DNA of 64,000 bases from Aselliscus stoliczkanus (taxonomy: Eukaryota > Chordata > Mammalia > Chiroptera > Hipposideridae), in NCBI GenBank assembly GCA_033961575.1, contig CM066730.1, positions 137,605,523-137,669,522 of the forward strand, read 5' to 3'. The stretch's first letter is position 1; the number at the start of each line of letters is the position of its first letter. A program made the translations under genes and the position numbers. The notes under the pieces are model-generated. The model was given only the letters and a program-made list of their open reading frames with translations, was not told the origin of the DNA and searched no databases. Positions 46,523 through 58,706 of this stretch are shown one piece after another.

Positions 46523-46620
46523 GTCAGGGCTATATGTGGGAAACATGGATTATATCTGACTTTGAGCCTTCTGGAAACACTGCTTAGCCATCAAGATTTG
46601 GGTTATCAAGGTGAAATAAA
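46523..46620 (+). CDS. C1orf87: C1orf87 coding exon 7 (residues 352-384)
   Basis: 98 bases, phase 0 in, two bases of codon 384 out, donor GTAAGT. It encodes VRAICGKHGLYLTLSLLETL then LSHQDLGYQGEIK, nearly identical to human as I recall it. With exons 6 and 8 it forms a second EF-hand-like unit: the phrase RFSGYLPPPKVRAICGKHG followed by a leucine-rich helix. Confidence 0.95.
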
Positions 46621-46961
46621 GTAAGTTGATTTTTTATTCACACAGTCCTCTACCAGGATACCAAACTCAGAGATTTGTCCTTAGAGTCGAAATTCCATGG
46701 GTGAAACAATCAATTTCATCACCTAAAAACAGAGTTAAAGAAGGTTTGCTTATATTAAGACCAAAGGGTCTTCTTAGCCATAGGGAAAAACAAAGCAGCA
46801 AGCTTCCATTTCTAGCCATTATAGACTATCAATAATTAGACTATCAATAACCATTTAACTTAAACAACTAAAACATAGGACAAACTCTATGAAGCAATGT
46901 TTTTCAGGCACTGGACAAGAGGTAGCACTAGGCAGCGATTCTTGAGAGAAGAAAAACAAAT

Positions 46962-47077
46962 GAGAGGCCAGCCAAGTGGCGCGATGGTTAAGCACTGGCT
47001 TGGGAAGCCAGCGGCCCCAGGTCAGGTCCCACATATGAGGGCCAGTGACACTGCCCTCAAAAAAAAGAAAAACAAAA
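46962..47077 (+). mobile_element. Short tRNA-like SINE, copy 2
   Basis: GAGGCCAGCCAAGTGGCGCG through CCACATATGAGGGCCAGTGA to CTGCCCTC and an A-rich tail. Target duplication AGAAAAACAAAT (46950-46961 and 47078-47089). Confidence 0.92.
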
Positions 47078-47479
47078 AGAAAAACAAATTAGATAAGCTC
47101 AGCTTATTGAACAAGAAGGGGGAACTCAAACTGAGCCCAGCATTCCCCTTGAGCTAAAGAGATAGAGTTTGGAGTTCAGGAAGGCCAAGGAATCTAGAAC
47201 GCAGAGTACAGAGTGCCAAAGAGGAAAGATCCTCACAGTTCTCTCTGGAGTTTTTCAAACAGTTGCCCCTAAGTCCTCATGTGAGGACTAATGTGTGGCT
47301 AATGTATGCATTTGCAGAAACTACCCAAAGCCAGAAAAACACCAAAAGAAAGAGGTAGAAAATGCTTAGCTCTTGTACTGGGTTGGGAATAGCTCATATT
47401 TTCACAAATCAGAGAGTAACACATGTGGCCTTGAGTAGGGTCCTCAGAAGGGTATTATGCTCTAGTGAGGCCAAATTGC

Positions 47480-47970
47480 CCTAGACAAATTAACAAATTT
47501 TAAGAGCCCTAATAAAACTTAAAATAATCAAATGGCTTTCAGTTTACTTAAATACATCCCCAAAATTTCTAAAGGAATAAAAAATATATACTGAAAAATC
47601 AAAAATGTAAAATTCACAATTTCTGGCATTTGTGCAAAAATTACCAGGCAGGAAAAGTATAATATATTATTAGCAGAAAACTAATTAATTAAAGCAAATT
47701 CATAAACAACAGAGACGATAGAAATATTAGACAGGGGCATCTGTAAATACACTTCACCTGTTCAAGAAGATGAAAGCCTGAGCATAATGAGAGATATGGA
47801 AGATACAGAAAGAGACCCAAATGAAATTTGTAGAGATGAAAAACAATGTCTTCTCCAAAACCAATAACCCCAGTCTAATAATATGCTTTGAAATAAACTA
47901 TGGTCAAAGAAGAAATCACAAGAAAAATTAGAAAACATGTTGAACTGAATTAAAATGAAAACAACATACT
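47480..47970 (+). mobile_element. LINE-1 5' region fragment
   Basis: TCTGGCATTTGTGCAAAAAT, TTACCAGGCAGGAAAAGTAT and AGATATGGAAGATACAGAAA follow the order of old L1 5' UTR/ORF1 sequence. Confidence 0.65.
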
Positions 47971-47974
47971 GGTA

Positions 47975-48790
47975 GTCTTTGGCTTTTCTCTTCGCTCAGA
48001 TTTCATATTTAGTCCATCAGTAAATCAACTCTGTATTCACAATATGTCCAGAATCTGGTCACTTCTCACCAGCTGTATCCAAGCAACCATTATTTTTTGC
48101 CTGGATTACTATAACAGCCTTCTAACTGAACTCTGCTTCTCCCTTGCCCCTAATTTATCCTCAATACAGCAGCTTTAATGACTATTAAAACCTAAAATAG
48201 TTCATGTCGTTGTTTTGCTCATAAAAGCAAGGGCAACTTATTTCACTCAGAGAGAGAGAAAAAAAAAATCCAAGTCCTTACAAAAGGTTCTACGTGATTT
48301 GCTCCCTTATCACTACTCTGGCTCCATCTACAACTGCCTTTGCTCATTGTGTTCCAGTCACAACTTGTCTTCCTCAAACACAATTAGGCACACATCCAAC
48401 TGAGCACCTATCCTCTAAATGTTTCCTCTACCTAGAATGCTCTTTCCCCAGATATCTTCATGCTAACCCCTTCACCTTCAAGTTTTCGCTCAAATGTCAC
48501 CTGATCAATGAAGGCTACACTAACCACCCAATTTAAAATTGTAGTTCCCCCATCCATTTGTACCCATAACCATCTTTCCTTTTCCTTTCTTCTATACAGT
48601 TATCACCTTCTAATGTATTTGGTAATTTGCTGATGCCTGATGTTCACTGTTGTTAACTGTGGATTTCTGATAGGTTATCGTAGTGCCACAGGGCAGGCAG
48701 GGATTTTGTTTTATTCATTGATGTAACCCTATGGTCCAGAGCAGTGCCTGTAACATAGTAGCTATTCAACAAATATGGAATTGAACTGAA
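47975..48790 (+). mobile_element. LINE-2 3' half
   Basis: TCACTTCTCACCAGCTGTAT, TGCCTGGATTACTATAACAG, CTACCTAGAATGCTCTTTCC, CTCAAATGTCACCTGATCAA in sense L2 order; about 0.8 kb. Confidence 0.85.
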
Positions 48791-48879
48791 CTAGAGGAGG
48801 AATAGTCTCAAAATACTCTGAAGGGTAGAGATGCATGAATTCTGCCTAGTCCATAGCACATGGTCAAATTGAAGAAAGC

Positions 48880-49120
48880 CTTCCACCTTCCCCAACCACC
48901 TCTTGAAAATCACGTTCCTTGTCATTATATTTCCTAGCACTTACCACTGTCTGTAATTATGTATTTATTTGTATGGTTTGTTAGTTTATGTCTAGATAGT
49001 GATCTTCATGCAAGCAAAGTACATGACTGTTTTCCTCACATTATATTCTCAGCATCTTGTAGGCTGGTACTTAGCACATGGTAGGTACACAGTAAAGATT
49101 TACTTAATTTATTTAATTAA
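48880..49120 (+). mobile_element. LINE-2 3' end
   Basis: TTTCCTAGCACTTACCACTG and TACTTAGCACATGGTAGGTA. Confidence 0.75.
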
Positions 49121-49300
49121 CAAACATTTCTTGAGTGTGTGCTACTCTAGTCATTGGGAATATAGATATGAATAAAACAAAGCCTCTTCCCTCATGAAGC
49201 TTGTGTTCTAATTGGGAAGAGAAACAATCTAGACTATGTGGCAAATCACATGGTGATAAGAGCAGTGCAGAAAAAATAAAGAAGGGTAATAGTTATGGGA
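49121..49300 (-). mobile_element. LINE-2 3' end, antisense, tail-to-tail with the previous
   Basis: AACAAACATTTCTTGAGTGT, CTTCCCTCATGAAGCTTGTG. The two L2 ends meet near 49110-49120 in inverted order. Confidence 0.75.
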
Positions 49301-49411
49301 AACATCAATTGATAAATAAATGATGCTAGAAGATTGAGCTTAGCCAATGAATTTTCACTAGACCAGCTCTGAACATGGGAGTTTTCCTTTTCTGAAATCT
49401 TGGGGGTGGTT

Positions 49412-49440
49412 GGGTGAGGGTGAGGGTGAGGGTGAGGGAG
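49412..49440 (+). repeat. TGAGGG array with G-quadruplex motif
   Basis: Five G-triplets separated by TGA on the + strand, within GGGTGGTTGGGTGAGGG-type sequence. This meets the usual four-run G-quadruplex pattern. TGAGGG is also a known telomere variant unit, but the array is too short to call telomeric. Confidence 0.85.
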
Positions 49441-49839
49441 GTGGTTAAGCAGCAAAAATAGAGAAGTGGGCTAACAGCCAAGAAGATAACCAATAACCTA
49501 AAACTGAGAATCTCCAAAAGGCAATATAAGGGGAGAAAAATACAAGCATCAAAGCTCATATTATACCTGGTATATCTTATATTTGATTAAAGCTGTTGTT
49601 CACAGAAACAAGTTTCTAGGAATCAGATCTGAGAATAAGAGTGAATGGGAAGCAAATGAGTTTAGGCAATTTATATCAATATTCTCAATTTCCCACTGTT
49701 TTATGTGAATATAGAGAAACATACTGATTTGTTTATTCCTGTCTTTGACCTTTGAATGTTCAAGGACATCAAAACCAGTGAAGAATTGCACATATAAGTG
49801 ATAAACCTGTTTCATCCTTAAACAGTCATTGTCTAAAGC

Positions 49840-50700
49840 TTCTTCTGTTGAATTAAATCCATTCCGTTAAGAGCTTTATATGCAAACCTATATCCTTAAG
49901 AGATTAAAAATGCAATTTAGACACACATTTTAGGAGCTGAATGCACGAATCATTATTTTAGTACATATTGTCCATTAATCTGCTGTTCAACTGGGAACCC
50001 ATTTGGAATGTGGCTGCTTGCTAATTAGTAGGATTCTAGTGCTGAGCTGCATCCTGATTAAATGTCCTTTAGAATCAATAAAACATCAGGAGGGATTATG
50101 GTGATGTGGGATTAGCCCCATCTAACCAAATAAAATGAGTTGTGTTCTCTACTTAAACTGTCACGTTGCAAGAGCTGATGAGACGAGCAATTTCGTGAAT
50201 GCTGTTGCAAAGTTGTTTTTTTGTAATTTTTTTTTTTTTTTTTTGTAACACTGAGATTTTGTTTTTTTGCCATTTGCCTACCAATTAGCAGAGACATTAG
50301 TGAATGACTGCCAGGGTAAGGCGATTTTGAGAAAGACTTGATTACGATTTCAAATCTCTCCTCTGAATCACCCTTATGTAAAAATGAGTTCAGGTTATAT
50401 TGGATGGAAATTATTATCCCTGTTCTTGGCCAGGAATATGTAAGTCAGAATTAGCATTTAATGTTTCTGTGTGACTTTGCAATAAATGGTAATTAAGGAG
50501 GGCAAAGCGAGAACAGGAGGCAAAATAATATGCTAAAATTGTATTGGCAAAATTAAATGCTTCAAACCCAGTTTAAAACACAGGCACACAAGCCAAATTG
50601 TGTTGGGGTAGGGGATAAATTATGAAGCTGCTATGGAAGCTTCATGAATAGAGTGGAGCAATTGACACAGCCACAAGTAGGACTTATCATACACATCTGG
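49840..50700. other. Repeat-poor block, candidate conserved non-coding element
   Basis: Apart from a poly-T run (50213-50243), no repeat is recognised. It is rich in homeodomain-type words (CTAATTAG, GGTAATTAAGG, TTAATCTGC) and a GGATTA word (GGGATTAGCCCC). In human, C1orf87 neighbours the developmental gene NFIA, so distal enhancers are plausible, but this is inference. Confidence 0.3.
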
Positions 50701-50979
50701 CCCATTATTGAGAGCGCAATTAGGTTGAAAAGGACTGGTTTGACAATCCCAGGAACAACCAGAGGGTTTTAGGAGATAAAGGAAACATGAGGTGTCTGAT
50801 TCAGCAATTACTTTTTAATGAGAATAGGAAAGTTGTTAGCCTGTGAGCTATTAGAGACGTGGTTTGGATCTAACCATTGGTTCGGTCTTGAAAACTGGAC
50901 TTGGCTTTTAAGAGTTCATTATTTCCAGTCTTCTCTTCCAGAAGCCCGTAATTCCTATGGGGTGAGGATAATAATAGTA

Positions 50980-51235
50980 ATAATAATAGTTATTGTTATT
51001 ATTAATAGCCAACATTTTTATAGTGCTTACTATATTCCAGGCATTGTTTTACATGCTTCATAAATATTAACTTTTAATCTTTGCAAGTGCCCCCATGAGG
51101 TAGGTACTATTATTTTTCAAATGAGGAAACTGAGGCACAGAGGAGCTAAAATCAATATGTAACTGATAAACGAATTCATCAGTAAGGCTAAGTGTAATGC
51201 AGGCTGTCTAGCTTCAGGGTCTCGGCTCTTAATAC
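50980..51235 (+). repeat. MIR SINE fossil, near full length
   Basis: GTGCTTACTATATTCCAGGC, CCCCATGAGGTAGGTACTAT, TGAGGAAACTGAGGCACAGA. Confidence 0.93.
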
Positions 51236-51889
51236 ACAGTATATACTGACTCTCCTGCAAGTCCTGTGAAACTCAGTTTCACAGGATTGGGGTGAGGCTC
51301 AGGGGCATCAGGCAAACTGCCTGAGCTCCGGAGCTGGCTCCACACTTGGGCTTGATGCTAAACACAGTTCTGGATTTGAGGAGCTTAGTATTTCCCACTT
51401 TCTCCTCTAGGACCCAGGAGAGGTGTGGGATAGAGATACAAAAGTGGGGAGGCTTTTAACTTCTGGGAGCAGGTATGATCCACAGAAGCCCCAGGCTTGC
51501 AGGTAACTTCTCTTCATGCGTTTACAACTTCCACTACCCATTTGGCCCCCAAGTATGCGGAAAGACAGCACGCACTCTGGAATCACAGAGGCCTAGATGG
51601 ACATCATTGCTCTGAAATGCACTGGCTTTGGGAACGTGGGCAAGTAACTAATTTTTCTTAACCTTCATTTTCCATCTGTCGAATGGAAAAAGAATCCTTC
51701 TGCCTGGATCTGAAAGCTGATTGCCTGATTGCCTGGAAGCTCTGTGTGTCTCAGAATTAACTGGAAGGGGAGAATACAATTTAGGCTACGTGACCAAGAA
51801 GGTGAAAGCCAAAGAAGATAGTATGGTTAAATGAGCACCCCAACAGCTAAGTTAAATAACAATGAAATAACTTCCTGACCTGAACATGT

Positions 51890-52035
51890 AAGGGAATGAC
51901 GCATGTGCACCTAACATGTCCCAGGCATGGGGCTAGATGCTTTACATGGCTTATCTCCTTTCATACTCCCAACAGCCCCATGAGTAAACTGAGGGGCAGG
52001 TAAGGAAACTGAGGTTCAGAGATCTTAAGTAAATG
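51890..52035 (+). repeat. MIR SINE fossil
   Basis: CATGTCCCAGGCATGGGGCT, AAGGAAACTGAGGTTCAGAG. Confidence 0.8.
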
Positions 52036-52069
52036 GTCCCAAAAGTTGAGCTTCTTTGAATCTTTGTTT

Positions 52070-52412
52070 CTGTTATGGGCTGAATTGTATTCCCGCCCCC
52101 ACCTTGATTCATATATAGAAGCTATAATCCCCAGGACCTCAGATGATGACTATATTTAGAGATAAGGCCATTAAACCATTGATTAAATTAGAATGAGGTC
52201 ATTAGGCCCTAATCCAATCTTACTGGTGTCCTTATAAGAGGAGGAAATTTGGACACCTAGAGAAAAGACCATGTGAGGACAGAGCAAGAAAGCTGCTATC
52301 TACAAGCCAAAGACAGAGCCTCAAAAGAAGCCAAACCTGCTGACACTTTGATCTTAAGCCACCTAGTCTGTGGTATTTTGTTATGGCAGCCTGAACAAAC
52401 TGTATAGCTCCT
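52070..52412 (+). mobile_element. MLT1-type MaLR LTR
   Basis: Sense MLT1 from end to end: TGTTATGGGCTGAATTGTAT, GGTGTCCTTATAAGAGGAGG, TGACACTTTGATCTTAAGCC, TTTGTTATGGCAGCCTGAAC. Confidence 0.9.
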
Positions 52413-53339
52413 AAAAGCTAACAGCCTCCTCCAGTCTCCATCCTCCCTGCCTCCTCTTTCTAGTAGATTGCGTATCCTCTCAGCTGAAGTAGATTACAGG
52501 ATTTTCAAGGAAACAGCTAGAATGATTCAACTCTTCAAATCATGGCACTCAACCTATGAGTCTCGGGTCTGAAAAGGGCATGCTTTTCAGCCCTGTTCTA
52601 TACTGGGTCTCAGCTGAGCTCAGGGGGACTTGTAGGAACTAACCAGGTGAGAGATGGGGCAAGAGTATCTCAGAGAGAAAAGGAACAGTATGTGCTAAGA
52701 CAAAAAAGGGAGCAAGTTTGGAGAACTACAAACTGTTATGACTGAAGCATACGTTTCACAAGATGGAGAAAGGTAATGGGCTTGGGAAGTAAGCACCCCT
52801 TTTATTTAAGCCTATATGAAGCTAAAAACAACATGGCACCTGTAATTAACTTAATCAAGATTACATGGGTGTTTCTATGATATAGCCTACATTTGTGTGT
52901 TTGGTATGGTTAGTTTTTGTTTTATTTTGATATATAAGATGTTTTTGTATAAAATGCCATGTGCTTCACAACACCTGATTACAATTCCAATGAATAGATA
53001 AAAAGGCAAAAAAAATGCACCAGTAGCAAAAACTCATAGTCACTCTAGTGCCAGAATCTAGAAGGAATCACTACTATCTATAAATAAATAGAATCTGGGA
53101 ATGAATGAGTTGGTTCCCAAAGCTTTGCCCTGTCTCACTAAAAGACATGCAGGAGACACATTGCCACAGCATTCCCCTTGATTTGGAGGCCCCCAAGTCT
53201 TAACCAACCGGAAAATAACACAGGTGCTCTTCTCTGTAACAGCCTGAGTACTGTTATCCTTCCTTCTCCTACCCAAGGATACACACATCCACTTACCTGC
53301 TGTCAACAAAAGGTCACTGCCACTAATCTAGTGCTAACG

Positions 53340-54350
53340 GGAGTACCCAGTCTGGGGTGCAGTAAAAAAGAGAAACGTTATTCAGGTAAACAGTTTGCAA
53401 ACCAGGGAGATACAGCCTCCATAAGAAACTGGAAGCGCTCTGTGCTAAGACAAATTAAGACCTGCTTATATAGAGAAAGTTCCTGCCCAGGTCCCTGATT
53501 GGTCCATTTCTATGCAAATGAAGAATCCAAATTTACAGTCTGATTGGTGCAAATAGCACGGTCCTTGGTTGGAATCATGCATTCTGATTGGTCATTATGG
53601 AGCAGTTCTGATTCATCAGTTAAGATGCAAATGAGTCTATAGCTATGCAGTTCCGATTGAACAAATCAGGCCTCAGCCTACTGATTGAAAAATGATTCCA
53701 AGAACTCCCTTACATAGGTCGGCTCAGCTGGCAGCAACACAATGCAGGAGGCTTGGCAACTAATCTGTGGCTTTTTCCCTGATACGCGGCATGCATGAGA
53801 GACTTCCACCAGCAATGGCTGCTAGACCCTGGTTACGAATTTGAGCCCAATTAACCACAAGGTGTCCTTCGTGGCAGGATACCCCTTCTCGGGGTCAACA
53901 CCACACACTACTTTCTGTGCGTAGGCAGAGAGCACAACTCCCAAAAGTGACAGAGCAGAATGTTGAGGGGTGGAAGGTGGGAGGGAAAAAGCTGGCTGTG
54001 GTGTTTGTATCTGGAGAAGCACAATTCCTGAGAGTAAAGTTGTGTGGCTTGGAGCAGGGGGAGAAACCCCTGGTAAAATATGCTGAGGAGTATAACTATT
54101 ATGGCATACTATATCAATTCAGTGTCTGATATCCAACAGGTGTAGTGAGAAGATCCCACCCCTGTGGTAGACAATAGTTACAACCGGGGCACACCAGGCA
54201 AATGCCTGGGAGGTACCCAGCATCCAGGCATCAGTGGTGGTTTCCACCTGCCCTTTAACTGCAGGGCTAAATGAGCAGGGGCAGGGCTAAGGGAGATCTA
54301 CACAATTCACCTGGTGTGCTGTGCTGGGTGTAGACAATTCCTCATTTGAC
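53340..54350. mobile_element. Probable LTR/ERV remnant with a CCAAT/octamer-rich segment
   Basis: 53495-53632 holds three CTGATTGGT (inverted CCAAT) boxes alternating with ATGCAAAT or TGCAAAT octamer words. Such dense motif arrays are typical of retroviral U3 regions. The rest shows no conserved viral gene I can read. Orientation and limits are uncertain. Confidence 0.4.
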
Positions 54351-54689
54351 CCCAAATAAAGAGAAAACCCAACAAACACCTGATTTCAAAAAATAATGCA
54401 AACATGAAGAGGGAATCACAATTCTGCAAACTCTAAATGACATCAATCTTTTGAAAATGGTTTATTCTGGAAACTAGGAAACATTTTGAAAATCATCCGT
54501 GTTCTCTATGGGGTATAGAAAGCCATGTCCTCTATTAAAATGAATTGGAAAGTAATAAGCATAATGAAATATTAAAAGTCTATAAAAATAAAATTTAAAC
54601 ATCTATAAAAATGAAATTTAAACAGCACGAAAAGTGACCAGAAGAAATTTGAACACCCTTAGGGAAATCTGGATAGTTTCAAAGAAATG

Positions 54690-54835
54690 AAAACTTATAC
54701 AGCTGAAATAAGAGGTAACCAGGATTCTAACTGTGTGTGGTGGAGGTTAACTAGACTTATTGTGGTGATCATTTTGTTGTACACCTGAAACTAGTATACT
54801 GCTATGTAAATTACATCTCAATTAAAAAATTTTTG
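54690..54835 (+). mobile_element. LINE-1 3' end
   Basis: TGATCATTTTGTTGTACACC and GCTATGTAAATTACATCTCA are L1 3' UTR words. Confidence 0.8.
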
Positions 54836-55619
54836 AACAATCAAGGAAATCTGAAAACTTCTATATATTTGAGGATATGAGGGAATTTAAGTTAAATATT
54901 TACACCAGCAAACCTTTTCTATAAAGGGCCGGGTAGTGAATGTTTTAGGCTTTGGTTGTCTACAGTCTGTTTCAACTACAAACTTTGTCATTGTAACCTG
55001 AATTAGTCATAAATAACACATAACTAATAAACTGTGCCTGTGTTCTAGTAAAATATTATTTCCAAAAAAAAGTAACCTGGAATTAATAAAAAGCAAAATT
55101 AATACTAAAAACAAAAAATCTAATACAGGAGAGAAAGAACAGAGAAGAAAATAAGAAAACGATAGTAGATGTAGAAGAATAAGAACAGAGATTGAACCCA
55201 AGAATCCTTGGTATTGTAGAATAAGAAACTAGAAAAATTGGACAAGAAGTAAATACAAAAGTTACAACTGAAGAAACTTGGCTGAGATGGGGAAAAGAAA
55301 AAACCCTCTGTGTACAGATTGAAAGGATTCACTATCATCCAAACTGAATTAAGAAAAAACGTATCCATGTCAATCCTGACAAAGCTTTTCTATTACAAAG
55401 ACAAAGAAAAATATTTAAAGATCCAGGCCAAAAAATAATAAAATTAAACCAAAGCAAATAAAGGAAAAAAATTAATTATAAATGAATAAAAATCAGACTG
55501 ACCTCATACTTCTGCAATAATAAATGTCAGAAGACAGCGGAGCTTTGTTCATGAAATTCCAAAGGGGAAAAAAATGTAACTGAAGCCAAGTTATATTATA
55601 TTCATATGGAACACTACAT

Positions 55620-55740
55620 AGTACAATGGTCAAGGGCCGAGGATTTAGAGTCAGACAGCCAGGGTTTAAATCTTGGTTGCCCCATTGATCAGTGTCCTTG
55701 GGCAAGTTATTTACATGCCTCATCAAGTAGTTTTTTTCAA
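55620..55740 (-). repeat. MIR SINE fossil
   Basis: GGTTTAAATCTTGGTTGCCC followed by CTTGGGCAAGTTATTTACAT, antisense MIR. Confidence 0.75.
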
Positions 55741-57740
55741 TTATGAGATAAGGAACACAAAGTACTCAGAATGCTCACTGAAGGCTGTTTTAACTTCATA
55801 AATTCAGCTGAGATTCAAATTTGAACTCACATCTGCCTGAATTTAGAATCAAACACACAGATCTTGTCCTGCCGTCCTCATTTCTTTGACTTGATCTTGG
55901 GAGTTAGGCACCTGCCTCTGTGATGGAATTATAGTGCGTGTTTTGGCAACCAGAAGCCAGTCTCACATTTAAGTTATCAATGACTTTTTGAAGGTCCTAG
56001 GGCAATGGAAAGAATATGGAAGAAAGAAACTATTTTATTAGAAGGATCTCAAGAATGGTATTGGCATAAATGTTATACAATGTGGAAATACCAATGGATC
56101 TGGGTTTTTGTTGTCACACTGCTGATTTTCAAAGGGTCAGAAGATGTTCTAGGTATAAGCCTGGCCCTCCTAAGAGGGCCTAGAAATAAATTGCAAGAAG
56201 TCTAAATGAACTACTTTATTGCAGTTCATTTCCAGATCTGTGCTAATATCAGATTCTTATATGATTATTAATTATTTAGTGAGAGGGCTACGTCACTGAC
56301 TTGCTCTTGCCTGCCTAGGTCTTCACAGCTAATATAATCATTAGCTTACCTGACTTGTGGTTCTGCATACCTAGGCCTTATCTATTCATGTGCCCAAAAA
56401 TGAACAAAGCTCTGGAGGCCGTATTTTCTTTGCCTATCAAAGCACTTTGCTGATTTGTGACATCATGTGCAGGAAAACTTTTAGGACATATAAGCAGAAC
56501 AAACTAGTTACATATTGAATAAATTATTTTTATTTAAAGAGAATAAAGTCAGATGACATTAGAACTCTTCTAGACAGCCCAGGACATATATCTCACAAGT
56601 TGCTCTTCATTTTTGCTTAAATTCTGATGGGCAAGAAGGAGATAAAAATTCTTATCAGTTACAATTTGGTTACTAGCAACAGAAACTGCCTTTTGCTAAC
56701 ATAAACAAATATATATATTGAAGGGTTATGGAGTAACACACAAAGTTGGGGAAAAATAAAACTTCAAGAAATACCAAACCAAAAATTATAATACAGAGAG
56801 TGGGAGAGAGGGACGAAGGGACACTGGGAGGGATGGAGAAAGTGATAGATAGATTATTAATTAGACAAGGTGGGTCACAACTCTACCTAGGAAAGGGTAT
56901 GAGATCTTGATTGTAGTCCATTACCCCAGAGAAGAACATATTTATATATAAATGTAGGATGGATGAATGCTAGGCAAGCAAGTATGAGTGATTTTTCACT
57001 ACTAAAGAGTTCCTAAAGTATTTGTAAGCTTTAAATGACTCCCTGATTGTTACATGCAGACATATTGTTCAATGCAGTTTGTGCTTAGGGACTTCACTAA
57101 ATACTATCTATTTGTACTTAGCACGCATTTCTATTCCCTTCTATGTTCTTTCCTTTGTTGCAATATTTCCCATACTTGGGAAGGCTAAAAAGAATATTTC
57201 CCAAACTCCCTTGTCATCAAGGTTCTGGAATTGATTTAAGTTCCACCAGTGAGATGCAATGGCATGAGATTTGAAAGACAGGAGGGGCAGGGAAGGGTGG
57301 CAGACACATTTTAAGTATTTATTTTCCTGTAGTGGTAGCAATTCCAGACCCTGGCGGGCATCAGTTGTTCCAGTGGCCAAAATGCCCTTTGCATTGCCTA
57401 CTCAAGAACCTCACCGTCAGGGGCATCTGAGACATCACCTAGAATTTCTTGCAGTTCCCTAGTTTCTGGACTATATCTCCCTGACCCTGAACCTAGCAGC
57501 AGATATCAACCTCCATTCTACCGGTGCTTGCAATCATTTTGTGAGTACCTCATTCCTTATATTAAAGCCCTTTCTCATAGAGATGCTTAAAGGAGTTTTC
57601 TGTTTCCTGCATTGTACCCAGAATGATACAGTATCAAAAAAATGTCTTCAAAACTATCAATATAAACTTCAAGCTTTATTAGACATTCTTCCATAGCGAT
57701 CATATTGACCATCAATATTGTGTCTTCTTTTCTTGCACAG

Positions 57741-57805
57741 ATGGCAGAATTTTGTTGATTTGTTGAGCAGAGCTTCCTCTGATTTGTCATCTGATGTGCC
57801 TACAG
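57741..57805 (+). CDS. C1orf87: C1orf87 coding exon 8 (residues 384-406)
   Basis: 65 bases, completing codon 384 and leaving one base of codon 406; donor GTGAGT. It encodes WQNFVDLLSRASSDLSSDVP T. In human I recall the same W-Q-N-F-V and R-A-S-S-D-L words. It closes the second EF-hand-like helix-loop-helix region. Confidence 0.94.
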
Positions 57806-58177
57806 GTGAGTTCAGCAATGCTGTTCCTCAAGGGACCCCCTGTTTCCCAGGACATGCGTTGGTTCTGCTGCTTAGCTCCAGTTGTTTGCTTGTTAGGTTT
57901 GATCTTATTCTCCCCAGAAATGTAAATGGCTCACCAGTGAAGAAAAATGAGAGTGAGAATCACCTTAATAGAGATTCTTTTAGGCCAGCTAGATCATAAA
58001 AGGCATAACTCTCTAAGTTTTATTACATCATGAAGGATTCTTTAGTGATAGCCCTTTACAGTGAATGCAGCACACTTATAGAAGTTGGTGGTATTTATTA
58101 GAGCTTCAGCCACACAGTCTGTTAGATCTAAGAATCCCACAGCTAGGTAATTATCCTACTGATATCTCACAAAAAAA

Positions 58178-58179
<2 letters not shown>

Positions 58180-58220
<41 letters not shown>
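58180..58220. repeat. (TA)n microsatellite
   Basis: About 20 uninterrupted AT units. Confidence 0.97.
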
Positions 58221-58223
<3 letters not shown>

Positions 58224-58706
58224 TATTGCAGCATTTTTGCATTTTTTAATGTTTTAGAAATGGGAAAAATAAAAAGATCCTTCAGGGATCATTTAATTAA
58301 ACTACAGTATGTCCAACTGGTAAAACGATGCAGCTATGAAAATAACATGTCTGGCCTGATACAGGAAGATTTCCAAGACATATTAAGTAAAATTCTAAGG
58401 ATGATTTGGACAAAACATTGAACAATTAGCAAGTTTTAATATGACAGGTAAAAAAATATGAATTGATATTAATCTGCTGTTAGAATTTCTCTGTTTACTA
58501 TAACCACCAACCATTTACTGATTATCCTTTGGATCAAAATACAAAGTACTGAGAGTTAGAGGGGCAGTACATCAGTTTGTATTGTGCAGAAAAACTGAAA
58601 CCATACTAGGTATGTTAAACAGAGGGAATTTACAACAGATAATTGAGGGATTGGCTATAAAAGTATTGTAAGACTGAAAGGGCACAAAGAGGATGGTGAG
58701 TATATT

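Larger units (their letters stand above)
46621..57740 (+). other. C1orf87: Intron 7 (11.1 kb) and its contents
   Basis: Contents: a short SINE (46962-47077), an L1 5' fragment (47480-47970), sense and inverted L2 3' ends (47975-49290), a TGAGGG array (49412-49440), a repeat-poor block (49840-50700), MIRs, an MLT1 LTR (52070-52412), a CCAAT/octamer-rich stretch (53495-53632), an L1 3' end (54690-54835) and a MIR (55620-55740). 55750-57720 is mostly unassigned AT-rich sequence. The right end is TCTTTTCTTGCACAG. Confidence 0.9.

Noticed and set aside
58065..58421. 118-codon plus-strand frame with a Tyr-Ile repeat
   Set aside because: Runs through (TA)n at 58180-58220; no homology seen.
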